A stretch of 64,000 bases of DNA from Methylobacterium sp. J-068 (GTDB lineage: Bacteria > Pseudomonadota > Alphaproteobacteria > Rhizobiales > Beijerinckiaceae), in NCBI RefSeq assembly GCF_022829445.1, contig NZ_JAKSXY010000122.1, positions 310,001 through 374,000 of the forward strand, read 5' to 3'. Each line of letters begins with the position of its first letter. Position 1 is the first letter of the stretch. Made by a program: the position numbers and the translations under genes. Below, one piece after another: positions 16,287 to 23,732 of this stretch. The notes beneath the pieces were generated by a model. The model was given only the letters and a program-made list of their open reading frames with translations. It made no database searches and was not told the origin of the DNA.

Positions 16287-16684
16287 CGGCGGAACGCCCC
16301 GCCCCGGACATCGTCGCCGGGCTCGGCTTTCGCCATGCGGCCTCGACCGAGGCGATTCGCGCGCTGATCCACCGGGCCTTCGATGACGCGCGCCTCCCGC
16401 TCACCCGCCTCGCCTGCCTCGCCACCCCCGCCGACCGGGCCGGCGAGCCCGCGATCGGTGCCGTCGCGGCGCATCTCGGGCGTCCCCTGGTTCCGGTCTC
16501 GGCCGACGCGATGGTCGCGGTCGACGCGCAAGTGGTCACCCGCTCGGGCCGGATCGCGGCGAGCCGGGGAGTCGGATCGGTGGCCGAGGCCGCCGCCCTC
16601 GCCGCCGCCGGGGACGGGGCGACGCTGCTGCTGGCGCGCATCGCCAGCGCGGAGGCGACCTGCGCCCTCGCGCTTTGCCGATAG
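16283..16684 (+). CDS. cobE: CobE, CbiG C-terminal-domain protein
   Basis: A 133-residue member of the CobE/CbiG-C family, required for aerobic cobalamin synthesis but of unclear biochemical role. Visible family features are VAGLGFRHAASTEAIRALI, LACLATPADRAGEPAIGAVAAHLG and SRGVGSVAEAAALAAAG. The GTG at 16283 overlaps the cobL stop (GTGA). An in-frame ATG at 16265 would add six residues (MGLGEA) and a longer overlap, so the start is uncertain. It is followed after 45 bp by cobM. Confidence 0.9.
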   Translation: MTAERPAPDIVAGLGFRHAASTEAIRALIHRAFDDARLPLTRLACLATPADRAGEPAIGAVAAHLGRPLVPVSADAMVAVDAQVVTRSGRIAASRGVGSVAEAAALAAAGDGATLLLARIASAEATCALALCR

Positions 16685-16729
16685 CCCTTCAGCCCTTGCG
16701 CTTTGCGCACAATCCGTCAGCAAGACGCC

Positions 16730-17539
16730 ATGACCGTTCATTTCATCGGTGCCGGCCCGGGCGCCGCCGACCTCATCACGGTGCGCGGGCGCGACCTCAT
16801 CGCGCGCTGCCCCGTCTGCCTCCATGCCGGCTCGCTGGTGGCGCCCGAGATCCTGGGCTGGTGCCCGCCGGGCGCGCGCATCGTCGACACCGCGCCCCTC
16901 GACCTCGACGCCATCGTGGCCGAATGCGCGGCCGCCCACGCAGCGGGGCAGGACGTGGCGCGCCTGCATTCGGGCGACCTCTCGATCTGGAGCGCGCTCG
17001 CCGAGCAGACCCGGCGCCTGACGGACGCCCGCATCCCCTTCACGGTGACGCCGGGCGTGCCGTCCTTCGCCGCCGCCGCCGCGCTCCTGCGCCGTGAACT
17101 CACCGTGCCGGGGCTGGCCCAATCCGTCGTCCTCACCCGGACCTCGGGGCGCGCCAGCGCCATGCCGGAGCGCGAGACGCTGGCGGCCTTCGCCGCCACC
17201 GGCGCGACGCTCGCCCTGCACCTCTCGATCCACGTCGTCGACACCATCGTCTCCGAACTCACCCCCTCCTACGGCTCGGACTGCCCGGTGGCCGTGGTGT
17301 TCCGCGCCACCTGGCCGGACGAGCGGGTGCTGACCGGGACGCTGGCCACGATCGGCGCGCGGGTGGCCGAGGCCGGGCTGGAGCGCACGGCCCTGATCCT
17401 GGTCGGCCCGGCCCTCGACCCCGCGGAGTTCCGCGAGAGCGCGCTGTATTCCACCGACTACGACCGGCGCTTTCGCCCGACGCGCGCGAGCGTGCTGGCC
17501 GAGCGCGGCGCGGAACCATCTTCGGGAGAGCCGTCGTGA
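16730..17539 (+). CDS. cobM: Precorrin-4 C11-methyltransferase CobM
   Basis: SAM-dependent methylase that converts precorrin-4 to precorrin-5. It has 269 residues. Motifs are VHFIGAGPGAADLITVRGRDLI, ARLHSGDLSIWSALAEQ, VTPGVPSFAAAAALLRRELTVP and TRTSGRASAMPERETLAAFAATGATLALHLS. I chose the ATG at 16730 because it places the SAM loop at residues 4-13, as in homologues; an in-frame ATG at 16703 is less likely. The end overlaps the cobB GTG. Confidence 0.95.
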   Translation: MTVHFIGAGPGAADLITVRGRDLIARCPVCLHAGSLVAPEILGWCPPGARIVDTAPLDLDAIVAECAAAHAAGQDVARLHSGDLSIWSALAEQTRRLTDARIPFTVTPGVPSFAAAAALLRRELTVPGLAQSVVLTRTSGRASAMPERETLAAFAATGATLALHLSIHVVDTIVSELTPSYGSDCPVAVVFRATWPDERVLTGTLATIGARVAEAGLERTALILVGPALDPAEFRESALYSTDYDRRFRPTRASVLAERGAEPSSGEPS

Positions 17540-18846
17540 GCGTGCCCGGCCTCCTCGTCGCCGCCCCCCGGTCGAGTTCGGGCAAGACCACCGTGACCCT
17601 GGCATTGCTGCGCGCACTCAGCCGGCGCGGCATCGCGGTGCGCGGCGCCAAGTGCGGGCCGGACTACATCGACCCCGCCTTCCATCAGGCGGCCACCGGC
17701 CATCCGAGCTACAACCTCGACAGCTTCGCGATGCCGGAGCCGATGCTCGACGCGGTGGCGGGCCTCTCGGCGGCGAACGCCGATCTCGTGGTGGCCGAGG
17801 GCTCCATGGGGCTGTTCGACGGCATCGTGGCCGCCGAGGGCCGGACGGGGGCGAACGCCGACATCGCGGCCCGCTATGGCTGGCCGGTGATCCTCGTCCT
17901 CGACGTCTCGGGCGCCGCGCAATCGGCCGCCGCGCTCGCGCTCGGGTGCCGGGCCTACGATGCCCGCATCCGCATCGCCGGGGTGATCCTCAACAAGGTC
18001 GCGAGCCCGCGCCATCGCCGCCTCGTGGAGGCGGGCCTCGCCCGCATCGGCATGCCGGTGCTCGGTGCCCTGATGCGCGACGCCAGCCTCGTGCTGCCCG
18101 AGCGCCATCTCGGCCTCGTGCAGGCGCGCGAGACCAACGATCTCGACGCGCGCCTCGACCGGCTCGCGGATCTGGCGGAGGCCGGGCTCGACCTCGACGC
18201 GATCCTGGCTGCCGCCGCCGGCGCGGCGCCCGCCCTCGGCGCGGGGACATTGCCCCGGCCACCGGGCCAGCGCGTCGCCATCGCGTCGGACGCGGCCTTC
18301 TCGTTCCTGTATCCCCACATGGAGGCCGGCTGGAGGGCGGCGGGCGCGGAACTCGTGCCCTTCTCGCCCCTGGCCGATGCGAGCCCGCCGGACGATTGCG
18401 ACGCCTGCTGGCTGCCCGGCGGCTACCCCGAACTGCATGCCGGGCATCTGGCGCGGGCGGACCGTTTCCTGAGCGGATTGCGGGACTTCGCGCGCACCCG
18501 GCCGGTGCACGGCGAGTGCGGCGGCTACATGGTGCTGGGGACGAGCCTGGAGGATGCCGCCGGGGTGACGCACGCCATGGCGGGCCTGCTCCCCGTGGCG
18601 ACCTCCTACAAGGCGCGCCGCCTGCATCTCGGCTACCGGGTCGCCACGCTGCTGGCCGACGGCCCGCTGGGGGCTGCGGGCGGGCGCCTCGTGGGCCACG
18701 AATTCCACTACGCCAGCGAGCGCGGTGACGCGCCGACGCCGGAGACCGCGCTCGCCGCCGTCACGGACGCGGAGGGCGTCCCGCTCGGGCTCGCCGGACA
18801 CCGGCACGGCCGGACCACGGGCAGCTTCTTCCACCTGATCGGGTAG
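17536..18846 (+). CDS. cobB: Hydrogenobyrinic acid a,c-diamide synthase CobB
   Basis: Glutamine- and ATP-dependent amidation of the a and c carboxylates of hydrogenobyrinic acid. It has 436 residues. The P-loop is APRSSSGKTTVTLALL near residues 10-24. Then come GAKCGPDYIDPAFHQAATG and EGSMGLFDG. The C-terminal GATase domain has the nucleophile in RPVHGECGGYMVLG (about Cys328) and a late GHEFHYA motif. The GTG start at 17536 overlaps cobM. It is the last gene of the plus-strand cob operon. Confidence 0.96.
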   Translation: MSVPGLLVAAPRSSSGKTTVTLALLRALSRRGIAVRGAKCGPDYIDPAFHQAATGHPSYNLDSFAMPEPMLDAVAGLSAANADLVVAEGSMGLFDGIVAAEGRTGANADIAARYGWPVILVLDVSGAAQSAAALALGCRAYDARIRIAGVILNKVASPRHRRLVEAGLARIGMPVLGALMRDASLVLPERHLGLVQARETNDLDARLDRLADLAEAGLDLDAILAAAAGAAPALGAGTLPRPPGQRVAIASDAAFSFLYPHMEAGWRAAGAELVPFSPLADASPPDDCDACWLPGGYPELHAGHLARADRFLSGLRDFARTRPVHGECGGYMVLGTSLEDAAGVTHAMAGLLPVATSYKARRLHLGYRVATLLADGPLGAAGGRLVGHEFHYASERGDAPTPETALAAVTDAEGVPLGLAGHRHGRTTGSFFHLIG

Positions 18847-18872
18847 CGCCCACCGGGACCGGATCGGGTCGC

Positions 18873-19274
18873 CTAGCCGGCGGCGGTCGGCTCCGGCGCC
18901 TGCTTGCCCATCTTCGCGGCGGTCCGCACGATGGCGAGGACGTCGCGCCGCAACTGATCGTCCTCGATCAGCGCGTAGGCCCTGAGCAACTCGATCGCCC
19001 CCTGGCCACTGAGGAAGCCGAACACGTCGGATTGCGTTCCGCCCAACTCGTCCTCCTCGAAGAAGGCCGAGACGGGGACTTCCAGAAGACGGGCGATCTC
19101 GCGCAGACGTCCGGCACCGACGCGGTTCTGACCCTTCTCGTACTTCTGGACTTGCTGGAAGGTCACGCCGACGGCGGTACCGAGGGCAGTCTGGCTCAAC
19201 CCCCGCGCCTTGCGCAGGGCGGTGATCCTCAATCCGACGAGCCGGTCGACGTCGGTGGTCTGCTTAGGCATCAT
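18873..19274 (-). CDS. XRE-family transcriptional regulator
   Basis: A 133-residue cytoplasmic DNA-binding protein. The N-terminal HTH_3 domain (about residues 10-68) reads RLVGLRITALRKARGLSQTALGTAVGVTFQQVQKYEKGQNRVGAGRLREIARLLEVPVSAFFEE. The C-terminal half (about residues 85-125) looks helical (AIELLRAYALIEDDQLRRDVLAIVRTAA) and probably dimerises. This architecture is common in alphaproteobacteria. Two adjacent ATGs (19274 and 19271) are possible starts. It converges on cobB, so nothing ties it to cob control except position. Confidence 0.9.
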   Translation of the reverse strand: MMPKQTTDVDRLVGLRITALRKARGLSQTALGTAVGVTFQQVQKYEKGQNRVGAGRLREIARLLEVPVSAFFEEDELGGTQSDVFGFLSGQGAIELLRAYALIEDDQLRRDVLAIVRTAAKMGKQAPEPTAAG

Positions 19275-19782
19275 TTCTCAGTTCAGTCCCTATCGAGAAG
19301 ATTCGCTCCAGCCCGGACTTGCCTCTGGGGCGACCAGCTCTGAGCGTTTTCGCACGACCTTGTGCATGATTCCCTAAGTTCATTGACTTCGAGACCATCG
19401 CAGCCGACCGTCGATCCAGCGAGCCGGATCAGATTATCCTTGTCTGCTCTCAAGCGCCAACGATGTTTTACTCCGCCTCAGCATCTCACCTGCCCATTGT
19501 GACAGCTTGACCACAAAGCCGGCAGGTCTGGCAAGCCTTCCGTTGCGGCGAACCCTCCGGAAAACCGACGCGGCGCCGCGCCGCCTGCCACAGCCGCGGC
19601 ATCCCGCGCACCGATGCAAACTACCGACCCGGACGCCATCGAGAGGTCCGGCGGCCCGCGGCCGATGCGCCGCGCCCGTGGCCTTTCGCGTGCGGATGCC
19701 CCAAAATCACCGCGCGCGGATGCCCCCCCAGAATCGCAACGTCCCGTCGGCTCTCCCGAACCGGCAAAAACCCAGGTGGATC
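19275..19782. other. 508-bp intergenic region between divergent XRE and monooxygenase genes
   Basis: No coding frame with family resemblance and no RNA gene was recognised. It must carry the promoters of both divergent genes. The part 19320-19470 is visibly less GC-rich than the flanks. A weak dyad TTGTG-N10-CACAA (19497-19516) is present. I found no iron-responsive box of the Irr/RirA type. Confidence 0.6.
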
Positions 19783-20115
19783 ATGTATATCGCGATGAAC
19801 CGTTTCAAAGTCGTCAAGGATGCGACCGAAGACTTCGAGCAGGTCTGGCTCGGACGCGACAGTCATCTCGGTGAGATGCCGGGTTTCGTCGAGTTCCATC
19901 TGCTTCGGGGGCCGGAACACGAGGACCACGTCCTCTACGCCTCCCACACGATCTGGTCGTCGAAGGCCGATTTCGAGGCCTGGACCCGCTCGGAACAGTT
20001 CCGCAAGGCCCATGGGCGCGTGCCGTCGACCAAGCCGCTCTATCTCGGTCATCCACAGTTCGAAGGATTCGAGACGATCCAGACCGTGGCGCGGCCCGAT
20101 TCGGACGCCGCCTGA
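19783..20115 (+). CDS. Antibiotic-biosynthesis-monooxygenase-fold protein, IsdG/HmuD-like
   Basis: A 110-residue dimeric alpha-beta barrel (ABM) protein. MYIAMNRFKVVKDATEDFEQVWLGRDSHLGEMPGFVEFHLLRGP and ASHTIWSSKADFEAWTRSEQFRKAHG match the haem-degrading monooxygenase pattern, with the FEAWTRSEQFRKAH helix carrying the histidine expected to ligate haem. In rhizobia, similar proteins (HmuQ/HmuD) cleave haem to recover iron. No haem-uptake genes adjoin it here, so the substrate is inferred. The start at 19783 is the first ATG before the conserved strand; the upstream frame has no family resemblance. Confidence 0.8.
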   Translation: MYIAMNRFKVVKDATEDFEQVWLGRDSHLGEMPGFVEFHLLRGPEHEDHVLYASHTIWSSKADFEAWTRSEQFRKAHGRVPSTKPLYLGHPQFEGFETIQTVARPDSDAA

Positions 20116-20549
20116 TCCGCCATCTACCCAACGGCCGAGCGCGGGCCGAGGCGGGGCCGGAACGCCACGGGTCCGCGCCCCATCCCCTGGCCTCGCCGCG
20201 AAACCGAGGCGCGCGCATCGGACGGTCCTGGCCCGTGTGCCTGTCCGCACATGTCGGGAATGCTCGGGCCGGGACGGACCGTTCGTTCAGTTAACGTTCC
20301 GTTGCGATGCGATAACGCCGGCCTTAGGGCAGGCTTGGCTTCAGGGACTTGACGATCCGTCCATTTGATTCGGGACCGACACCGCACCCGCTCGTGCGGT
20401 GTCGGTCCCGCATTGCTTGGGGTTCTACACGGCAAAGCCGGTCCGATGCGTCGCGTACTGGGGTCCGAACTTTGCGGATTGTCCTCCAGAAACCAAGTTC
20501 GAGTCGCTTTTTGGCTCAGCTTGGGACAGTTTCCGCATCAGGACGGGAC
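20116..20549. other. 434-bp leader/intergenic region before the sugar transferase
   Basis: No convincing gene. It holds a GTTC-N7-GTTC site (20285-20299) and a 17-bp-stem hairpin (20371-20410). The remaining 140 bp before the ATG at 20550 are AT-richer and may be an untranslated leader. Confidence 0.6.
20371..20410. repeat. 17-bp perfect inverted repeat (strong hairpin)
   Basis: GGGACCGACACCGCAC (20372-20387) pairs perfectly with 20394-20409 around the loop CCGCTC, and flanking C/G at 20371 and 20410 extends the stem to 17 bp. There is no U-run on either side, so it is a poor intrinsic terminator. As RNA it would be very stable within the sugar-transferase leader; as DNA it could be a protein-binding dyad. 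Confidence 0.85.
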
Positions 20550-22064
20550 ATGGCGCTCCAGATGTTTCACGACCGCATCCCCGACGTCTTCGAAAAGCTT
20601 CCGATCCCCCGGTCGCGGCGTGACGTGTGGGCAGCCCTCCTGCCGCGTCGCCGTCGCTCGGCGGTCCGGGCCGGCATGTCGGTCGCGACGGCCCTGGCCG
20701 ACCTCGTCGCCATTCTGGGGCTCGGCGCGGCGGTCGACGCGGCCTATTACATCGGCACGATGGGGACGATGCCGGCGGTGAGCACCAGCGGGAGCTTCGA
20801 ACTCTCGGCCCTGGTCGCGCTGTTCGTCCTGCTGACCAACCTCGTGCGCGAGGATTACGGCATCGAGACGCTGCTCTCCGACCGGCCGCACCTGAAGCGG
20901 GTGGCGACGGTCTGGCTCGGCGCCTGGGCCATCGTCCTGCTCATCGGCTTCGCCACCAAGACGACCCAGGATTACTCGCGCCTCGTCTCCCTCGGGTTCT
21001 TCGTGACGGGCCTGCCCGGCCTCATCGCCGTCCGGGCCACGATGCTCGGCCTCGTGCGCCGCGCGGTGACGCCGACCTCGGCCTCGATCAACCGCATCCA
21101 CCTCGTCGGCTACGAGGAGGACATCGCCCGCTTCTACGCCCACAACGACGCCGAGGCCCTGGGCCTGCGCGTGATCGGCACGAGCTACCTGCGCCGCATC
21201 GACCCGATGGGGGACGAGGCCTCGCGCCGTGCCCAGATGTCGGAGGATCTCGATCTGGCGGTCTCGGTGGTGCGCTTCCTGCGCCCCGACGACGTGTTCA
21301 TCCTGGTGCCGTGGTCGGAGGCCTCGGACATCGAGCGCTGCATCGACGCGTTCCTGCGCGTGCCGGCGGCCCTGCACCTGCGCCCCGGTTCGGTGATGGA
21401 CCGCTTCCCCGACCTGAAGCTCGCCCGCGTCGGGCGCCTGTCCGGCATCAATATCGGGCGCCGCCCGCTCTCCGCCGGCGAACTGTTCCTGAAGCGCGGC
21501 CTGGACCTGACCCTCGCCTTGGTCGCCCTGGTGCTGCTCGCGCCGCTCTTCCTCGCGGTGGCGGTGCTGATCAAGATGGACAGCCCCGGTCCGGTGTTCT
21601 TCCGGCAGAAGCGCTACGGCTTCAACCAGCAGCCCTTCGGCGTCTACAAGTTCCGCAGCATGAAGACGGAGCGCAACGCGGTCTTCAAGCAGGCCACGCG
21701 CAACGACAGCCGCATCACGCCGATCGGCGCCATGCTGCGCCGCTCGAACATCGACGAGCTGCCGCAGCTCATCAACGTGGTGCTCGGCGAGATGTCCCTG
21801 GTCGGCCCCCGCCCGCACGCCCTGGCGCACGACCGCAGCTTCGAGAACCGCATCGCCCTCTACGCCCGGCGCCACAACGTCATGCCGGGCATCACCGGCT
21901 GGGCCCAGGTCAATGGCCTGCGCGGCGAGACCCTGACGGATCTCGACATGGAACGCCGCGTGCAGCACGACCTGCACTACATCGACAACTGGTCGCTCTG
22001 GTTCGACATCCGGATCATGTTCATGACCGTGTTCTCGCCCCGCGCCTACAGGAACGCGCGCTGA
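20550..22064 (+). CDS. Undecaprenyl-phosphate sugar phosphotransferase (WcaJ/ExoY type)
   Basis: A 504-residue polyprenyl-phosphate sugar-1-phosphate transferase that starts exopolysaccharide repeat-unit assembly at the inner membrane. The N-terminal half has four predicted transmembrane segments (about residues 45-175) and a CoA-binding-like Rossmann region (IHLVGYEEDIARFYAHN onward). The C-terminal bacterial sugar transferase domain begins near residue 313 (KRGLDLTLALVALVLLAPLFLAVAVLIKMDSPGPVFF). Catalytic-core motifs there are KFRSM, RITPIGAMLRRSNIDELPQL, EMSLVGPRPH and PGITGWAQVNGLRGET. I chose the ATG at 20550; the frame is open upstream but without family sequence. The sugar is probably glucose or galactose, not determinable. 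Confidence 0.92.
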   Translation: MALQMFHDRIPDVFEKLPIPRSRRDVWAALLPRRRRSAVRAGMSVATALADLVAILGLGAAVDAAYYIGTMGTMPAVSTSGSFELSALVALFVLLTNLVREDYGIETLLSDRPHLKRVATVWLGAWAIVLLIGFATKTTQDYSRLVSLGFFVTGLPGLIAVRATMLGLVRRAVTPTSASINRIHLVGYEEDIARFYAHNDAEALGLRVIGTSYLRRIDPMGDEASRRAQMSEDLDLAVSVVRFLRPDDVFILVPWSEASDIERCIDAFLRVPAALHLRPGSVMDRFPDLKLARVGRLSGINIGRRPLSAGELFLKRGLDLTLALVALVLLAPLFLAVAVLIKMDSPGPVFFRQKRYGFNQQPFGVYKFRSMKTERNAVFKQATRNDSRITPIGAMLRRSNIDELPQLINVVLGEMSLVGPRPHALAHDRSFENRIALYARRHNVMPGITGWAQVNGLRGETLTDLDMERRVQHDLHYIDNWSLWFDIRIMFMTVFSPRAYRNAR

Positions 22065-22091
22065 GCGAGAACCCGCGCTGAGCGAAAACCC
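22058..22091 (+). repeat. 17-bp tandem duplication across the sugar-transferase stop codon
   Basis: GCGCTGAGCGAGAACCC (22058-22074) is repeated at 22075-22091 with one substitution, and a degenerate third copy begins at 22092 (TCGCTGAAAC). The gene's TGA (22062-22064) lies in the first unit. Confidence 0.85.
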
Positions 22092-22110
22092 TCGCTGAAA
22101 CGGCCCCGCC

Positions 22111-22599
22111 TCAATCCTCCGTGGACCGACCGAGGCAGGCGCCGCATTCCCCTTCCACCTCGAGGATGCGGCTCGTCGGCTTGAAGCCGGCCTTGGCCAG
22201 GGTGCGACCTAGCTGGTCCTCGACTTCCGGCGACGTCGTCTCGTCGATGGTGCCGCAGTTGCGGCAGATCAGGAAGACGAGGCCCGCGCCATCCGTGTGG
22301 GAATGGCCGCAGGAGATGAAGGCGTTGCGGCTGGCGATGCGGTGGACGAGCCCGTGTTCGGTGAGGAAATCCAGCGCGCGGTAGACCGAGACCGCCGCCA
22401 CCCGCCGGCCCGGCTCGCTCAGGGCCTCGGCGATGTCGTAGGCCCCCATCGGACGGGTCTGGCCCGCGATCGCCGCCAGCACGTCGCGGCGCAGGCGGGT
22501 GAACTGAAGGTCGCGCTCGCGGCACAGGCGCTCGGCCCGGGCGATCGCCTCCTCGGCCCCGCCGCATCCGTGGTCATGCGTCGCCGCATGGTCGTGCAT
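22111..22599 (-). CDS. zur: Fur-family transcriptional regulator, Zur-like
   Basis: A 162-residue metal-sensing repressor. The N-terminal winged helix spans about residues 18-95 (LQFTRLRRDVLAAIAGQTRPMGAYDIAEAL, VSVYRALDFLTEHGLVHRI). The C-terminal dimerisation domain has CGHSHTDGAGLVFLICRNCGTIDE and the terminal CGACLG, giving the two CxxC pairs of the structural zinc site. A His-rich start (MHDHAATHDHGCGG) adds ligands. Zur identity rests on this Cys/His layout and on the divergent znu-type transporter. I chose the ATG at 22599; the frame is open upstream, but starting there would cover the likely operator at 22639-22651. Confidence 0.9.
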   Translation of the reverse strand: MHDHAATHDHGCGGAEEAIARAERLCRERDLQFTRLRRDVLAAIAGQTRPMGAYDIAEALSEPGRRVAAVSVYRALDFLTEHGLVHRIASRNAFISCGHSHTDGAGLVFLICRNCGTIDETTSPEVEDQLGRTLAKAGFKPTSRILEVEGECGACLGRSTED

Positions 22600-22638
22600 G
22601 ATCTGCCTCGCGGACCCGGCCCGTTGAACTGGCCGAGT

Positions 22639-22651
22639 GTTACAGTGTATC
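22639..22651. promoter_or_regulatory. zur box: Candidate Zur operator
   Basis: GTTACAGTGTATC is an imperfect 6-1-6 palindrome (five of six pairs match) of the kind bound by Fur-family repressors. It sits between the divergent zur start (22599) and the small membrane gene start (22687). The assignment is by position and symmetry. Confidence 0.5.
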
Positions 22652-22686
22652 ATCACCAACATAAGCCGGCGCTCCCGTTCGGGCAA

Positions 22687-22830
22687 ATGATCCATTCCGT
22701 GACCCGACCCCCACGCGTCCCCACCGCCGCTCGTCCCTCGCTGTTCCAGGCCGGTGCCCATCTCCGCTTCGCGGCGGCGCTCGCGCTGACGCTGCTGCTC
22801 TGGGGCGCCATCCTGTGGGCCTCCCGATGA
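22687..22830 (+). CDS. Small single-span membrane protein in the znu operon
   Basis: A 47-residue protein. A basic N-terminal half (HSVTRPPRVPTAARPSLFQAGAHLR) is followed by one transmembrane segment, FAAALALTLLLWGAILWA. Its TGA overlaps the znuC ATG (ATGA), strong evidence that it is translated as part of the zinc operon. I do not recognise a family. It could be a small subunit or regulator of the transporter; function unknown. Confidence 0.65.
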   Translation: MIHSVTRPPRVPTAARPSLFQAGAHLRFAAALALTLLLWGAILWASR

Positions 22831-23732
22831 CGTGCGATTCCCTCGCGGCGATCACGCTGCATGGGCTGACGCTCGGCTACGACCGCCATCCGGCGGTGCA
22901 TCACCTGGGGGGAACGATCGCGGGCGGTGCTCTGCTCGCCCTGGTGGGACCGAACGGCGCCGGCAAGTCGACGCTGCTCAAGGGCATCGCCGGAGAGATC
23001 CCCTGCCTCGAAGGGCGCATCGAGCGGCCGGCGGCGAAGGACGCCATCGCCTATCTGCCGCAGGCCGCCGAGATCGACCGCACCTTCCCGCTCAGCGTCC
23101 TCGACCTCGTGGCGATGGGCCTCTGGCACCGCCTCGGGCCGTGGCGCAGCGCCCGGCCGCATCGGCAAAGGCTGATCGAGGCCCTGGCGACGGTGGGGCT
23201 CGGCGGTTTCGAGAACCGGCTGATCGGCACCCTCTCGGGCGGGCAGTTCCAGCGCGCTCTGTTCGCGCGCCTGATCGTGCAGGATGCCCGCATCCTGCTC
23301 CTCGACGAGCCCTTCACGGGCATCGACGGCCGGACCACCGCCGATCTTCTCGCGCTGATCCGGGCCTGGCACGACCAGGGCCGCACCATCGTGGCGGCCC
23401 TGCACGACCTCGCGCAGGTGCGCGGCCACTTCCCGCAGACCCTCCTGCTCGCCCGCGAGGCGGTGGCCTGGGGCCCGACGCCCCGCGTCCTCACGCCGGA
23501 CAACCTCGCCCGCGCCCAGAGCCTGTCGGAAGCCTGGGACGAGGATGCGGCCGTCTGCGGCCGGCACGAGGAGACGAAGGCGCCGGGGCACGACCACGAC
23601 CACGACGGCCACCACCACCACGGGCCGGATCACGCGGCGCATGAGGGCCACGGCCATCACCCGCCCGCAACGCCCGCCGCCTCGGATCCACGCGCGCGAT
23701 CCCCGGCGCCCGACCACGGACACGCCGCTTGA
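22827..23732 (+). CDS. znuC: Zinc ABC transporter ATP-binding protein ZnuC-like
   Basis: A 301-residue ATPase of the metal-type (ZnuC/MntB) ABC importers. Walker A is VGPNGAGKST (about residues 40-49), the Q-loop is AYLPQAAEIDRTFPLSV, the signature is LSGGQFQRALFARL (about 136) and Walker B is ARILLLDEPFTGIDG. The last 60 residues form a histidine-rich tail (HDHDHDGHHHHGPDHAAHEGHGHH), unusual on the ATPase rather than on the binding protein. It probably binds zinc in the cytoplasm. The ATG at 22827 overlaps the small upstream gene, and the end overlaps znuB. Confidence 0.92.
   Translation: MTCDSLAAITLHGLTLGYDRHPAVHHLGGTIAGGALLALVGPNGAGKSTLLKGIAGEIPCLEGRIERPAAKDAIAYLPQAAEIDRTFPLSVLDLVAMGLWHRLGPWRSARPHRQRLIEALATVGLGGFENRLIGTLSGGQFQRALFARLIVQDARILLLDEPFTGIDGRTTADLLALIRAWHDQGRTIVAALHDLAQVRGHFPQTLLLAREAVAWGPTPRVLTPDNLARAQSLSEAWDEDAAVCGRHEETKAPGHDHDHDGHHHHGPDHAAHEGHGHHPPATPAASDPRARSPAPDHGHAA

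Noticed and set aside
19497..19516. TTGTG-N10-CACAA dyad upstream of the monooxygenase gene
   Set aside because: Only 5-bp half sites; such dyads are frequent by chance, so no operator is called.
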